NCBI RefSeq assembly: GCF_900103325.1
Contig: NZ_FMXM01000021.1
Location: 62,001-126,000, forward strand
Direction of reading: 5' to 3'
DNA length: 64,000 nt
Origin: Mesorhizobium qingshengii
GTDB lineage: Bacteria > Pseudomonadota > Alphaproteobacteria > Rhizobiales > Rhizobiaceae
A program made the position numbers and the translations under genes. The notes below the pieces were generated by a model. That model saw only the letters and a program-made list of their open reading frames with translations. It searched no databases and had not been told where the DNA came from. Positions 8,644-17,089 of this stretch are shown here, piece after piece. The stretch's first letter is position 1; each line of letters starts with the position of its first letter.

Positions 8644-9376
8644 TATCGGCAGCACTGGCGGGTGCCATATCCGCCTCGAAACGAAAGACGCCGCTCGGCT
8701 CCAGTGCTGTGCCTTTCGTCTGGCCGAAATCCGGTACCTCGTATTCGGCAAGCAGAAGCAGCCGCGATCGTGGCAGGTAGGCCCGGCCCGGATCGCCGAC
8801 CAGGACTTCGATGCCGGCGGCGAGGCAGCGGTCGAGGAAGGGAATGATCCGCCAGGCGACGTCCTGCCTGTAGAACACATCGCCGGCGAGCACCAGGTCG
8901 ATCGCGGGTGGCGAACCCATGGTGATATCCCTGCCGATCACCGTTATGGCGACGCCGTTGGCTGCTGCATTGAGGTCGAGCGCGGCGACGCCGTGGCGGT
9001 CGATCTCGGCGGCGATCACTTCGCGCGCCCCGGCCTTCGCGGCGGCAATGCCGACAATGCCGGAGCCGGCGCCGAGGTCGAGCACGCGGCGCCCGGCGAC
9101 GGTCGTCGGACGGTCGAGGACATAGCGCGCAAGCACGGTGCCACCGGCCCACGCATAGGCCCAGTAGGGCGGTTGCGGCTCCGGCGAATCGTCCTCGTCG
9201 TTCTCGTCATCGGGCTCGACTAGCCGCCTCAGTCCGCTGCCGGGATGAGCCGTGTAGAACTGGATCTCGGGAAGCGCGGGGACAGGAACAAGGCGCATGT
9301 TCGCCTTGATGAACGTCGCCGGGTCGAGGCGCGAGCGCCGATCCGGCGCATCGTCGGTGGCGAGCTTGTCACCCAA
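8627..9376 (-). CDS. SAM methyltransferase, ETF-beta lysine methyltransferase (METTL20)-like
   Basis: 249-residue class I methyltransferase. The SAM-binding motif RVLDLGAGSGIVGIAAAKAG and a conserved PPYWAYAWAGG segment match the PrmA-like branch that includes ETFB lysine methyltransferase. The N-terminal DPATFIKANMRLVPVP is conserved in this group, so the start must lie before it. TTG 9376, with AGGA a few bases upstream, is my best choice; there is no ATG or GTG in the right place. It lies 8 bp after the acyl-CoA ligase stop on the same strand. Co-transcription with a fatty-acid activating enzyme fits a role in modifying electron-transfer flavoprotein. Annotation pipelines often call such proteins ribosomal L11 methyltransferases. 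Confidence 0.75.
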   Translation of the reverse strand: MGDKLATDDAPDRRSRLDPATFIKANMRLVPVPALPEIQFYTAHPGSGLRRLVEPDDENDEDDSPEPQPPYWAYAWAGGTVLARYVLDRPTTVAGRRVLDLGAGSGIVGIAAAKAGAREVIAAEIDRHGVAALDLNAAANGVAITVIGRDITMGSPPAIDLVLAGDVFYRQDVAWRIIPFLDRCLAAGIEVLVGDPGRAYLPRSRLLLLAEYEVPDFGQTKGTALEPSGVFRFEADMAPASAADIRSSP

Positions 9377-9384
9377 GATCCTGC

Positions 9385-11358
9385 CTATTCCCGCAGCGCC
9401 CGCCGCAGGATCTTGCCGACCGGCGTCTTCGGCAGCTCGGTCCTGAATTCGATATATTTGGGCCGCTTGTAGCCGGTCAGGTTCTCGCGGCAATAGGCGG
9501 TCAGCGCCTCGGCGGTCAGTGCCGGATCCTTCCTGACGACGAACAGCTTCGGCACTTCGCCCGAATGCTCGTCCGGCACGCCGATCGCCGCGACTTCGAG
9601 CACGCCCGGATGTTGGGCGACGACCTCCTCGAGTTCGTTCGGATACACGTTGAAGCCCGAGACGAGGATCATGTCCTTCTTGCGGTCGACGATCTTGGTG
9701 TAGCCGCGCTCGTCCATGAAGCCCATATCGCCGGATTTGAAGTAGCCGTCCTTGGTCATCACCTTGGCGGTCTCGTCCGGCCGGTTCCAGTAGCCCGCCA
9801 TCACTTGCGGCCCCCTGATGCAGATCTCTCCGACCTCGCCGAGCGGCAGGTTGTTGCCGTCGTCGTCGCGAATGGCGATCTCCGTCGACGGCAGCGGCAG
9901 GCCGATCGTGCCGGTGAAATCGCTGGCGCTGAACTTGTTGGCGGTGGCCACGGGTGAAGTTTCCGAGAGGCCATAGCCTTCGGTGACCGGGCAGCCGGTC
10001 AGCGCCTTCCACCGTTCGGCGACGCCCTTCTGCACCGCCATGCCGCCGCCCAGCGTCAGGATCAGCGGCTTGAAGTCGAGCTTGCGGAAATCCTCGTTGT
10101 TGAGCAGCGCGTTGAACAGCGTGTTGAGACCCGGAAAGATGTGGACCGGATATTTTGCCAGTTCCTTGACGAAACCCGGGATGTCGCGCGGATTGGGAAT
10201 GAGCACGTTGCGGGCGCCTTGCTGCATGCCCATCAGCGCGTTCACCGTCAGCGCGAAGATATGATAGAGCGGCAGCGCGCAGATGAAGTTCGGATGCGCC
10301 GGCTTCGGCTTGATGGTGTAGGCGTCTTCCAGCCACAGCGCGTTCTGCACGACATTGGCCAGCACATTGCTGTGCAGCAGCACCGCGCCCTTCGAAATCC
10401 CCGTGGTGCCGCCGGTATATTGCAGGAAGGCGACATCGTCGGCCGTCACAATGGCTGGCGTGAAGCGCAGGCTGGCACCGGCCTTCACGGCCGCGTTGAA
10501 CTTGACATGGCCGGGCAGCGACCATGCCGGCACCATCTTCTTCACGCGGCGCACGACGAGATTGACGATGGTCCCCTTCAGGCCGCCAAGCATGTCACCC
10601 ATCGCCGCGACGACAACATGCTTGACCGCCGTCCGGGCGATCACGGCCTGCAAGGTGCTGGCGAAGTTCTCCAGGATGACGATGGCCTGCGCGCCGGAAT
10701 CCTTGAGCTGGTGTTCGAGTTCGCGCGGCGTGTAGAGCGGGTTGACGTTCACCACGGTGTATCCCGCGCGCAGGATGGCCATCATCGCCACCGGATATTG
10801 CAGCACGTTCGGCATCATCAAGGCGACGCGAGCGCCTTTCTGCAGCCCTTTCGACTGCAGATAAGCGCCGAAGGCCGCCGACAGCCGCTCGATATCGGCA
10901 TAGCTGATGGACTTGCCCATGCAGGTGAACGCGGGCTGGGCGGAAAACTGCTTGCAGGTGGCAACCAGGAAGTCGCCGATGGAACTGTAGGGCAGGACGC
11001 CGATTTCGGCCGGCATGTTCTTCGGATAACTCTTGAGCCACGGCTTTTTCGGCAGCCCGGCGGCGAGCGCGGTCAGCGCTTTCGGCAGTCGCTTGGCGGC
11101 AGTTGCGACGGGCTTCGCGGCCGGCGCGGCTTTCGAAACTGCAGCCTTCGCCGGAGCCGCCTTTGGCGACGCGGTCTTTGTCGGGGTGCTCTTGCCTGCG
11201 GTCTTTACCGGGGACGATTTCGTTGCGGGCTTCGCTTCTGCCTTCGCGGTCGCTGCCTTGGTGGCGGGCGCCGCCTGTCCGTCAGGGCCGGCGGCCTGTT
11301 CCGAGGCCGCCTTGGCCGGTGCCTTTGCCGGCGCTGCCTTCTTTCCTGTTTTTGCCAC
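9385..11358 (-). CDS. Long-chain acyl-CoA ligase with Ala/Lys/Pro-rich N-terminal tail
   Basis: 657-residue AMP-forming ligase of the FadD type, activating fatty acids to acyl-CoA. Family motifs are QYTGGTTGISKGAVLLHSN (P-loop), EGYGLSETSP, and the C-terminal GYFKSGDMGFMDERGY and GKILRRALRE. The enzyme domain begins near residue 105. Residues 1-90 are a low-complexity tail of Ala, Lys, Pro and Thr (AKAPAKAA-type repeats) resembling histone H1 tails, which ordinary FadD proteins lack. GTG 11358 is chosen for the strong AGGGAGGA site just upstream. The downstream gene is the ETF-beta methyltransferase-like enzyme. Substrate chain length is not visible from the sequence. Confidence 0.88.
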   Translation of the reverse strand: MAKTGKKAAPAKAPAKAASEQAAGPDGQAAPATKAATAKAEAKPATKSSPVKTAGKSTPTKTASPKAAPAKAAVSKAAPAAKPVATAAKRLPKALTALAAGLPKKPWLKSYPKNMPAEIGVLPYSSIGDFLVATCKQFSAQPAFTCMGKSISYADIERLSAAFGAYLQSKGLQKGARVALMMPNVLQYPVAMMAILRAGYTVVNVNPLYTPRELEHQLKDSGAQAIVILENFASTLQAVIARTAVKHVVVAAMGDMLGGLKGTIVNLVVRRVKKMVPAWSLPGHVKFNAAVKAGASLRFTPAIVTADDVAFLQYTGGTTGISKGAVLLHSNVLANVVQNALWLEDAYTIKPKPAHPNFICALPLYHIFALTVNALMGMQQGARNVLIPNPRDIPGFVKELAKYPVHIFPGLNTLFNALLNNEDFRKLDFKPLILTLGGGMAVQKGVAERWKALTGCPVTEGYGLSETSPVATANKFSASDFTGTIGLPLPSTEIAIRDDDGNNLPLGEVGEICIRGPQVMAGYWNRPDETAKVMTKDGYFKSGDMGFMDERGYTKIVDRKKDMILVSGFNVYPNELEEVVAQHPGVLEVAAIGVPDEHSGEVPKLFVVRKDPALTAEALTAYCRENLTGYKRPKYIEFRTELPKTPVGKILRRALRE

Positions 11359-11811
11359 CCATTCCTCCCTGGATCGTTCTGTTCGTCCGCGCCGCGCTCG
11401 TTCCTGAATTGACAGGGACATCCTCCGCTGCTGCCTAGATATCTTCTATGTATTGCCTCTATTGGCGGCCGTGCAAGTCTTGCCCTTGCGGCAGGACGGG
11501 AAAGATTTGGCTCCGAGAATCTTTCCCGCCGCCGACACTTCGAACCGGTCTCTTCCCGTATTCGCGGCCGAGCGAAGGCGCGCGTGCCATCAATATCGCC
11601 GGATTGGCGATCAATAAAAAAATGCGGTCGTTAATAATAACGTGAAAGGAAAAAACTGCTAATTTTTTCTGACATTTGCCAAAATCGCGGATTTTTTTCC
11701 TGCTTCCCGCGGGGTAAGCAAACGGGGTGTTCCAAAGCCGGAAAAACGGTGCTTATATGCGCGCTTCGCGAGCCTGATAGAGGGGCTTGGAAGAACATCA
11801 GGGAGTGCTCA
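11359..11811. other. Divergent intergenic region upstream of dppA
   Basis: 453 bp without a gene between the divergent acyl-CoA ligase and dppA. It is markedly AT-richer than its surroundings from about 11600 to 11700. Two symmetric elements are visible: a CGTTA-N4-TAACG inverted repeat at 11629-11642, and a near-palindrome running from GCTT to AAGC around CCCGCGGG at 11702-11719. The second lies about 95-110 bp before the dppA start. Both are plausible regulator sites, and the dppA promoter must lie here. No RNA gene was recognised. Confidence 0.5.
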
Positions 11812-13410
11812 ATGAAAAAGAAACTCGCTTTTGCGGCCGCGTTGCTGGCCGCAAGCGTCCTCGGCGGCATGGCCAATGCAAAGACGCTTGTCTATTGCTC
11901 GGAAGCGTCGCCGGCCAATTTTGATCCAGGTACGACGACCGGCGGCAACGACTTCGATGCCTCGTCGCGTACCGTCTATTCGCGCCTGGTCGAATTCAAG
12001 CATGGCGGTACCGAGGTCGAGCCCGGCCTCGCCGACAAGTGGGAAATCTCCGACGACGGCCTGGTCTATACCTTCCACCTGCATCCGGGCGTGAAGTTCC
12101 AGACCACCGATTTTTTCAAGCCGACCCGCGACCTCAATGCGGATGACGTCGTCTTCTCTTTCGATCGTCAGTTCAACAAGGCGAATCCCTGGAACGGTGA
12201 CAAGTATCTGCCCAACCTGACCTGGGACTACTATACCGGCATGGACATGCCGAAATACGTCGCCAAGTGGGAAAAGGTCGACGACCTGACCGTCAAGCTG
12301 ACGCTGACCGAGCCGAATGCACCGATGCTGGCCAATCTCGGCATGGACTTCGCCTCGATCGTGTCGAAGGAATATGCCGACCAGCTGGAGAAGTCCGGCA
12401 AGATGGCCGATTTCTCCACCAAGCCGATCGGCACCGGTCCGTTCCAGTTCGTCGACTACCAGCTGGATTCGGTCATCCGCTATGCGGCCAACCCAGACTA
12501 TTTCAAGGGCAAGGAGAAGATCGACGATCTCGTCTTCGCCATCACCCCTGACGCAACCGCACGCATCCAGAAGGTGCTGGCCGGCGAATGCGACATCGCG
12601 CCCTATCCGAATCCTGCCGACATCGGCACGATCAAGGCCAACCAGGACGTGACCCTGATGGATCAGGCCGGCCTGAACATCGGCTACATGAGCTACAACA
12701 CCACCATCCCGCCGCTCGACAAGCCTGAGGTGCGCCATGCGCTCAACCAGGCGATCGATCGGGAATCGCTGATCAAGTCGCTGTTCCAGGATGCCGGCGC
12801 CACGCCGGCCGAAAACCTGATCCCGCCGACCATGTGGTCGTGGAACAAGGATGTGAAGTCCGACGCCTATGATCCGGAAGCCGCCAAGAAGGTGCTGGCC
12901 GCTGCCGGGCTCACGGAGATCCAGCTTTGGGCTTCCGATCGCGTTCGTCCTTACAACCCGAACTTCCAGCGTGCCGCCGAACTGATCCAGGCCGACTGGG
13001 CCAAGGTCGGCGTCAAGGCCGAGATCGTCAACTACGAGTGGACCAAGTATCGCTCGGAGGGCAAGAAGAAGGATCGTCCAGGCGCCTTCCAGATCGGCTG
13101 GACCGGCGACAATGGCGATCCGGACAACTTCTTCGCCACGCTGTTCGCCTGCTCGGCTATCGGCGTCTCGAACTACTCGAGCTGGTGCGACAAGGACTTC
13201 GAGGACCTGATCCAGAAGGCCAAGAAGACCAGCGACCAGGCCGAGCGCACCAAGCTCTACGAACAGGCGCAGGTGGTCTTCCAGAAGCAGGCTCCGGCCT
13301 TCCTGCTGGCGCATAGCCAAGTCTACGCGGTCGTGCGCAAGAATGTCAGCGGTTTCATGATGGACCCGCTCGGCATTCACCGCTTCGACGGCGTCGACAA
13401 AGCCGAATAA
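11812..13410 (+). CDS. dppA: Dipeptide ABC transporter substrate-binding protein
   Basis: 532-residue periplasmic binding protein of the SBP_bac_5 family. It has a classic Sec signal (MKKKLAFAAALLAASVLGG, cleavage near ANA-KT). The mature start KTLVYCSEASPANFDPG and the late segment CSAIGVSNYSSWC are close to DppA proteins. ATG 11812 is preceded by an AGGGAG ribosome site. It is the first gene of a five-gene operon with two permeases and two ATPases, in the standard dppABCDF order. A dipeptide substrate is likely, though the dpp system of some bacteria also takes up heme precursors. Confidence 0.92.
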   Translation: MKKKLAFAAALLAASVLGGMANAKTLVYCSEASPANFDPGTTTGGNDFDASSRTVYSRLVEFKHGGTEVEPGLADKWEISDDGLVYTFHLHPGVKFQTTDFFKPTRDLNADDVVFSFDRQFNKANPWNGDKYLPNLTWDYYTGMDMPKYVAKWEKVDDLTVKLTLTEPNAPMLANLGMDFASIVSKEYADQLEKSGKMADFSTKPIGTGPFQFVDYQLDSVIRYAANPDYFKGKEKIDDLVFAITPDATARIQKVLAGECDIAPYPNPADIGTIKANQDVTLMDQAGLNIGYMSYNTTIPPLDKPEVRHALNQAIDRESLIKSLFQDAGATPAENLIPPTMWSWNKDVKSDAYDPEAAKKVLAAAGLTEIQLWASDRVRPYNPNFQRAAELIQADWAKVGVKAEIVNYEWTKYRSEGKKKDRPGAFQIGWTGDNGDPDNFFATLFACSAIGVSNYSSWCDKDFEDLIQKAKKTSDQAERTKLYEQAQVVFQKQAPAFLLAHSQVYAVVRKNVSGFMMDPLGIHRFDGVDKAE

Positions 13411-13420
13411 GACATTGAGT

Positions 13421-13446
13421 GGGGCGGCGCTCTAGAGCGCCGCCCC
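13421..13446 (+). other. Perfect 26-nt palindrome between dppA and dppB
   Basis: The two 13-nt arms (GGGGCGGCGCTCT and AGAGCGCCGCCCC) are exact reverse complements and lie 10 bp after the dppA stop and 7 bp before dppB. There is no T run. Such hairpins commonly stabilise the binding-protein part of the message or attenuate the permease genes, so more binding protein than transporter is made. Confidence 0.7.
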
Positions 13447-13453
13447 CTTCGCC

Positions 13454-14461
13454 ATGCTCAAATATATTCTTCACAGAATTGCACTTTTGATTCCGACGCT
13501 TGTCGGCATCACTATCTGTGCCTTCGCCTTCGTCAGGCTGCTGCCCGGCGATCCCATCCTTGCCATGGCCGGTGAACACGGCGTGGCGCCGGCGCGCTAC
13601 GAGGAGCTCAAGGAACAGTTCGGCTACAATCTGCCGATCTGGCAGCAATATGCCCGCTATGTCGGTGAGGTCGCGACCGGTGATTTCGGAGTCTCGATCT
13701 CGTCCAAGCGCCCGGTGATGGAGGAGTTCAAGATCCTCTTTCCGGCAACAATGGAACTGTCGTTCTTCGCCATGATTTTCGCCATGGTGCTCGGCATTCC
13801 AGCCGGCATCTTCGCTGCGGTCAAGCGCGGATCATGGTTCGACCAGTCGCTGATGGGCACGGCGCTCGTCGGCTATTCCATGCCGATCTTCTGGTGGGGC
13901 CTGCTGCTGATCATCTTTTTCTCCGGCTATCTCGGCTGGACACCGGTTTCGGGCCGCATCGGCCTGCAGTTCTTCTTCAAGCCGATCACCGGCTTCATGA
14001 CCATCGACACCCTGCTCTATGGCAAGTGGGATGCCTTCCGCTCGGCGTTGAGCCACCTCGTCCTGCCGGCGATCGTGCTCGGCACCATCCCGCTCGCGGT
14101 GATCGCCCGCCAGACGCGTTCAGCCATGCTGGAAGTCCTGGGCGAGGACTATGTGCGCACGGCGCGCGCCAAGGGCCTGTCGCCGTCGCGGGTGGTCGGT
14201 CTGCATGCGTTGCGCAATGCGCTCATCCCGGTGGTCACCACCATCGGCCTGCAGATCGGCACGCTGCTCGCCGGCGCTATCCTCACCGAAACCATCTTCG
14301 CCTGGCCGGGCATCGGCAAGTGGATGGTCGATTCCATCTTCAAGCGCGACTATGTCGTCGTGCAGTCAGGTTTGCTTTTGATCGCCCTCATCGTCATGGC
14401 CGTGAACCTCATCGTCGACGTGCTCTACGCCGTCATCAACCCGCGCATACGGGCCGCGTGA
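13454..14461 (+). CDS. dppB: Dipeptide ABC transporter permease DppB
   Basis: 335-residue inner-membrane permease with about six membrane segments. It has the N-terminal pattern typical of the DppB/OppB family (MLKYILHRIALLIPTLVGIT and VRLLPGDPI). The cytoplasmic EAA loop is RTARAKGLSPSRVVGLHALR, which contacts the ATPases. It follows the dppA/dppB hairpin and overlaps dppC by one base (TGATG), so the permeases are made together. Confidence 0.93.
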   Translation: MLKYILHRIALLIPTLVGITICAFAFVRLLPGDPILAMAGEHGVAPARYEELKEQFGYNLPIWQQYARYVGEVATGDFGVSISSKRPVMEEFKILFPATMELSFFAMIFAMVLGIPAGIFAAVKRGSWFDQSLMGTALVGYSMPIFWWGLLLIIFFSGYLGWTPVSGRIGLQFFFKPITGFMTIDTLLYGKWDAFRSALSHLVLPAIVLGTIPLAVIARQTRSAMLEVLGEDYVRTARAKGLSPSRVVGLHALRNALIPVVTTIGLQIGTLLAGAILTETIFAWPGIGKWMVDSIFKRDYVVVQSGLLLIALIVMAVNLIVDVLYAVINPRIRAA

Positions 14462-15372
14462 TGAGCCAGTCGACCGAAGTCACCGCGCTCGCCGCCGGCA
14501 ATCCTGACCGCCTGACCGGGTTCAGGACCTTCTGGCACTACTTCTCGGTCAATCGCGGCGCCGTGATCGGCCTGTTCGTCTTCATCCTGCTGGTGCTGGC
14601 GGCGCTGTTCGCGCCGCTGCTTGCGCCCTATGCGCCTGACATTCAGGACAAGACCGCCTTTCTGAGGCCGCCAGCCTGGCAGGCGGGCGGCAGCGCGCAA
14701 TATCTGCTCGGCACCGATCCTGTCGGCCGCGACATCCTTTCGCGCCTGCTCTACGGCGCGCGCTTTTCGCTGCTGATCGGCGCGGTCGTGGTCACGCTGG
14801 CGCTCACCGGCGGCATCACGCTCGGTCTGCTCGCCGGCTATTTCCGCGGCTGGGTCGACGTGGCGATCATGCGCTTGATGGACCTCATCCTGGCGTTCCC
14901 GTCGCTGCTCCTGGCGCTCGTCCTGGTCACCATTCTTGGCCCCGGCCTGTTCAATGCGATGCTGGCCATCGCGCTCGTCCTGCAGCCGCATTTCGCACGG
15001 CTGGTGCGCGCCGCCGTGATGGCGGAGAAAAGCCGCGAGTATGTCGTGGCGGCGAAGGTCGCCGGCGCCGGCCATATCAGGCTGATGCTTCGCACCATCC
15101 TGCCGAATTGCCTGGGGCCGCTGATCGTCCAGGGCACCTTGTCGTTCTCCAACGCCATTCTCGAAGCGGCCGCTCTCGGCTTCCTCGGCCTTGGCGCCCA
15201 GCCGCCGACGCCCGAATGGGGCACGATGCTCGCTTCGGCGCGCGAGTTCATCCTGCGCGCCTGGTGGGTGGTGACCTTCCCCGGCCTTGCGATCCTGATC
15301 ACCGTGCTTGCCATCAATCTGATCGGCGACGGTCTGCGCGACGCGCTCGATCCGAAACTGAGGAGATCGTGA
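14461..15372 (+). CDS. dppC: Dipeptide ABC transporter permease DppC
   Basis: 303-residue partner permease. It has the N-terminal OppC-type segment (HYFSVNRGAVIGLFVFI), the LGTDPVGRDILSRLLYGAR signature near residue 80 and an EAA loop around REYVVAAKVAGAGHIRLMLR. ATG 14461 overlaps the dppB stop, and its own stop overlaps dppD. It forms the heterodimeric channel with DppB. Confidence 0.93.
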   Translation: MSQSTEVTALAAGNPDRLTGFRTFWHYFSVNRGAVIGLFVFILLVLAALFAPLLAPYAPDIQDKTAFLRPPAWQAGGSAQYLLGTDPVGRDILSRLLYGARFSLLIGAVVVTLALTGGITLGLLAGYFRGWVDVAIMRLMDLILAFPSLLLALVLVTILGPGLFNAMLAIALVLQPHFARLVRAAVMAEKSREYVVAAKVAGAGHIRLMLRTILPNCLGPLIVQGTLSFSNAILEAAALGFLGLGAQPPTPEWGTMLASAREFILRAWWVVTFPGLAILITVLAINLIGDGLRDALDPKLRRS

Positions 15373-16223
15373 TGGCGCTGCTCGAGATCCAGAATCTCGT
15401 CGTCGAATTCCAGACCGCGTCAGGTCCGTTCCGGGCGGTCGACGGCGTCTCGCTGCATGTCGACGAGCGCGAAGTGCTGGCCATCGTCGGCGAATCCGGC
15501 TCCGGCAAGTCGGTCTCGATGCTGGCGGTGATGGGCCTGCTGCCGTGGACGGCCACGGTCACCGCCGACCGCATGAGCTTCAATGGCCGCGATCTCCTGA
15601 AGATGAGCCCGGCGGAGCGCCGCAAGATCATCGGCAAGGACATATCGATGATCTTCCAGGAGCCGATGGCCAGCCTCAATCCCTGCTTCACCATCGGCTT
15701 CCAGATCGAGGAGGTGCTGCGTTTCCATATGGGTATGGACGGTGCGCAGCGCCGGGCACGTTCAATCGAACTCCTGACGCAGGTCGGTATTGCCGAACCG
15801 GCGGAACGGCTGAACTCGTTCCCGCACCAGATGTCGGGCGGCCAGTGCCAGCGCGTCATGATCGCCATCGCCATTGCCTGCAATCCGAAGCTTCTGATTG
15901 CCGACGAGCCGACGACGGCGCTCGATGTCACCATTCAGAAGCAGATCCTCGATCTCCTGGTCTCGCTGCAGGCGAAATACGGCATGGGCCTGATCATGAT
16001 CACCCACAATATGGGCGTGGTGGCCGAGACCGCCGACCGCGTCATCGTCCAGTACAAGGGCCGCAAGATGGAAGAGGCCGACGTGCTGTCGCTGTTTGAA
16101 TCGCCGAAGAGCAATTACACCCGCGCGCTTTTGTCGGCGCTGCCGGAGAATGCCGTCGGCGACCGGCTGCCGACCGTGTCCGACATGCTGTTCGAGCCGG
16201 CGCCCTCGGGAGCCGCCGCATGA
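15372..16223 (+). CDS. dppD: Dipeptide ABC transporter ATP-binding protein DppD
   Basis: 283-residue ABC ATPase. Walker A is GESGSGKS near residue 40, the signature is MSGGQCQRVMIA near residue 157 and Walker B is LLIADEPTTALD near residue 175. The usual C-terminal oligopeptide-transporter extension has NYTRALLSALP. ATG 15372 overlaps the dppC stop, and the gene overlaps dppF by 4 bp. It energises import together with DppF. Confidence 0.92.
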   Translation: MALLEIQNLVVEFQTASGPFRAVDGVSLHVDEREVLAIVGESGSGKSVSMLAVMGLLPWTATVTADRMSFNGRDLLKMSPAERRKIIGKDISMIFQEPMASLNPCFTIGFQIEEVLRFHMGMDGAQRRARSIELLTQVGIAEPAERLNSFPHQMSGGQCQRVMIAIAIACNPKLLIADEPTTALDVTIQKQILDLLVSLQAKYGMGLIMITHNMGVVAETADRVIVQYKGRKMEEADVLSLFESPKSNYTRALLSALPENAVGDRLPTVSDMLFEPAPSGAAA

Positions 16224-17053
16224 GCATCAAGGTCGTCGAAGGCAAGAACATCGTACGCGACTACCATATTGGTGGCGGCCTGTTTCGCGGCCAGCGCACG
16301 GTGCATGCGGTCAAGGGCGTCTCGTTCAGCGTCGACAAGGGCAAGACGCTGGCCATCGTCGGTGAAAGCGGCTGTGGCAAGTCGACGCTTGCCCGCATCA
16401 TCACGCTGATCGATCCGGCGACGTCGGGTGAGCTGTTCATCGACGGCAACAAGGTCGACATCGCCAGGAACGGATTGACCAAGGAGATGCGCCGCAAGGT
16501 GCAGATCGTCTTCCAGAACCCCTACGGGTCGCTCAATCCGCGCCAGAAGATCGGCGACGTGTTGGGTGAGCCACTGCTCATCAACACCAACAAGCCGGCC
16601 GAGGAACGGCGCGACCTCGCCATGAAGATGCTGAAGAAGGTCGGCCTCGGACCCGAGCACTACAACCGCTACCCGCACATGTTCTCGGGCGGCCAGCGCC
16701 AGCGCATCGCCATTGCCCGCGCGCTGATGCTCAACCCGAGCCTGCTGGTGCTGGACGAGCCGGTCTCCGCGCTCGATCTTTCGGTGCAGGCGCAGGTGCT
16801 CAACCTGCTTGCCGACCTGCAGGACGAGTTCCAGCTGACCTATGTCTTCATCAGCCACGATTTGTCCGTGGTGCGCTACATCGCCGACGATGTGATGGTG
16901 ATGTATTTCGGCGAGGCGGTCGAATACGGCTCGCGCGAGGAGGTCTTCGCCGATCCCAAGCACAGCTACACCAGGACGCTGTTCGCGGCGACGCCGCGCG
17001 CCGACATCGCCTCGATCAAGGCGAGACTGGCGAAGAAGAAGGCGGCGGCCTGA
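16220..17053 (+). CDS. dppF: Dipeptide ABC transporter ATP-binding protein DppF
   Basis: 277-residue second ATPase of the system. Walker A is GESGCGKSTLA near residue 45, the signature is FSGGQRQRIAIARA, Walker B is LLVLDEPVSALD and the H-loop is FISHDLSVV. It overlaps dppD by 4 bp (ATGA). It ends the operon; the GC-rich inverted repeat at its stop codon may terminate transcription. Confidence 0.92.
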   Translation: MSIKVVEGKNIVRDYHIGGGLFRGQRTVHAVKGVSFSVDKGKTLAIVGESGCGKSTLARIITLIDPATSGELFIDGNKVDIARNGLTKEMRRKVQIVFQNPYGSLNPRQKIGDVLGEPLLINTNKPAEERRDLAMKMLKKVGLGPEHYNRYPHMFSGGQRQRIAIARALMLNPSLLVLDEPVSALDLSVQAQVLNLLADLQDEFQLTYVFISHDLSVVRYIADDVMVMYFGEAVEYGSREEVFADPKHSYTRTLFAATPRADIASIKARLAKKKAAA

Positions 17054-17070
17054 GACTGCGAGCCGCCGCC
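17041..17070 (+). terminator. GC-rich inverted repeat at the end of the dpp operon
   Basis: GGCGGCGGC at 17041-17049 pairs with GCCGCCGCC at 17062-17070 around a 12-nt loop that contains the dppF stop. No T run follows, so this is at best a weak or Rho-assisted end between the convergent dppF and the PLP-enzyme gene. Confidence 0.4.
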
Positions 17071-17089
17071 CCCAGGCCGCCTTCGTCGA

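Noticed and set aside
8627..9376. Ribosomal protein L11 methyltransferase (prmA)
   Set aside because: The protein lacks the N-terminal PrmA domain and matches the shorter ETF-beta methyltransferase-like group with its PPYWAYAWAGG motif.
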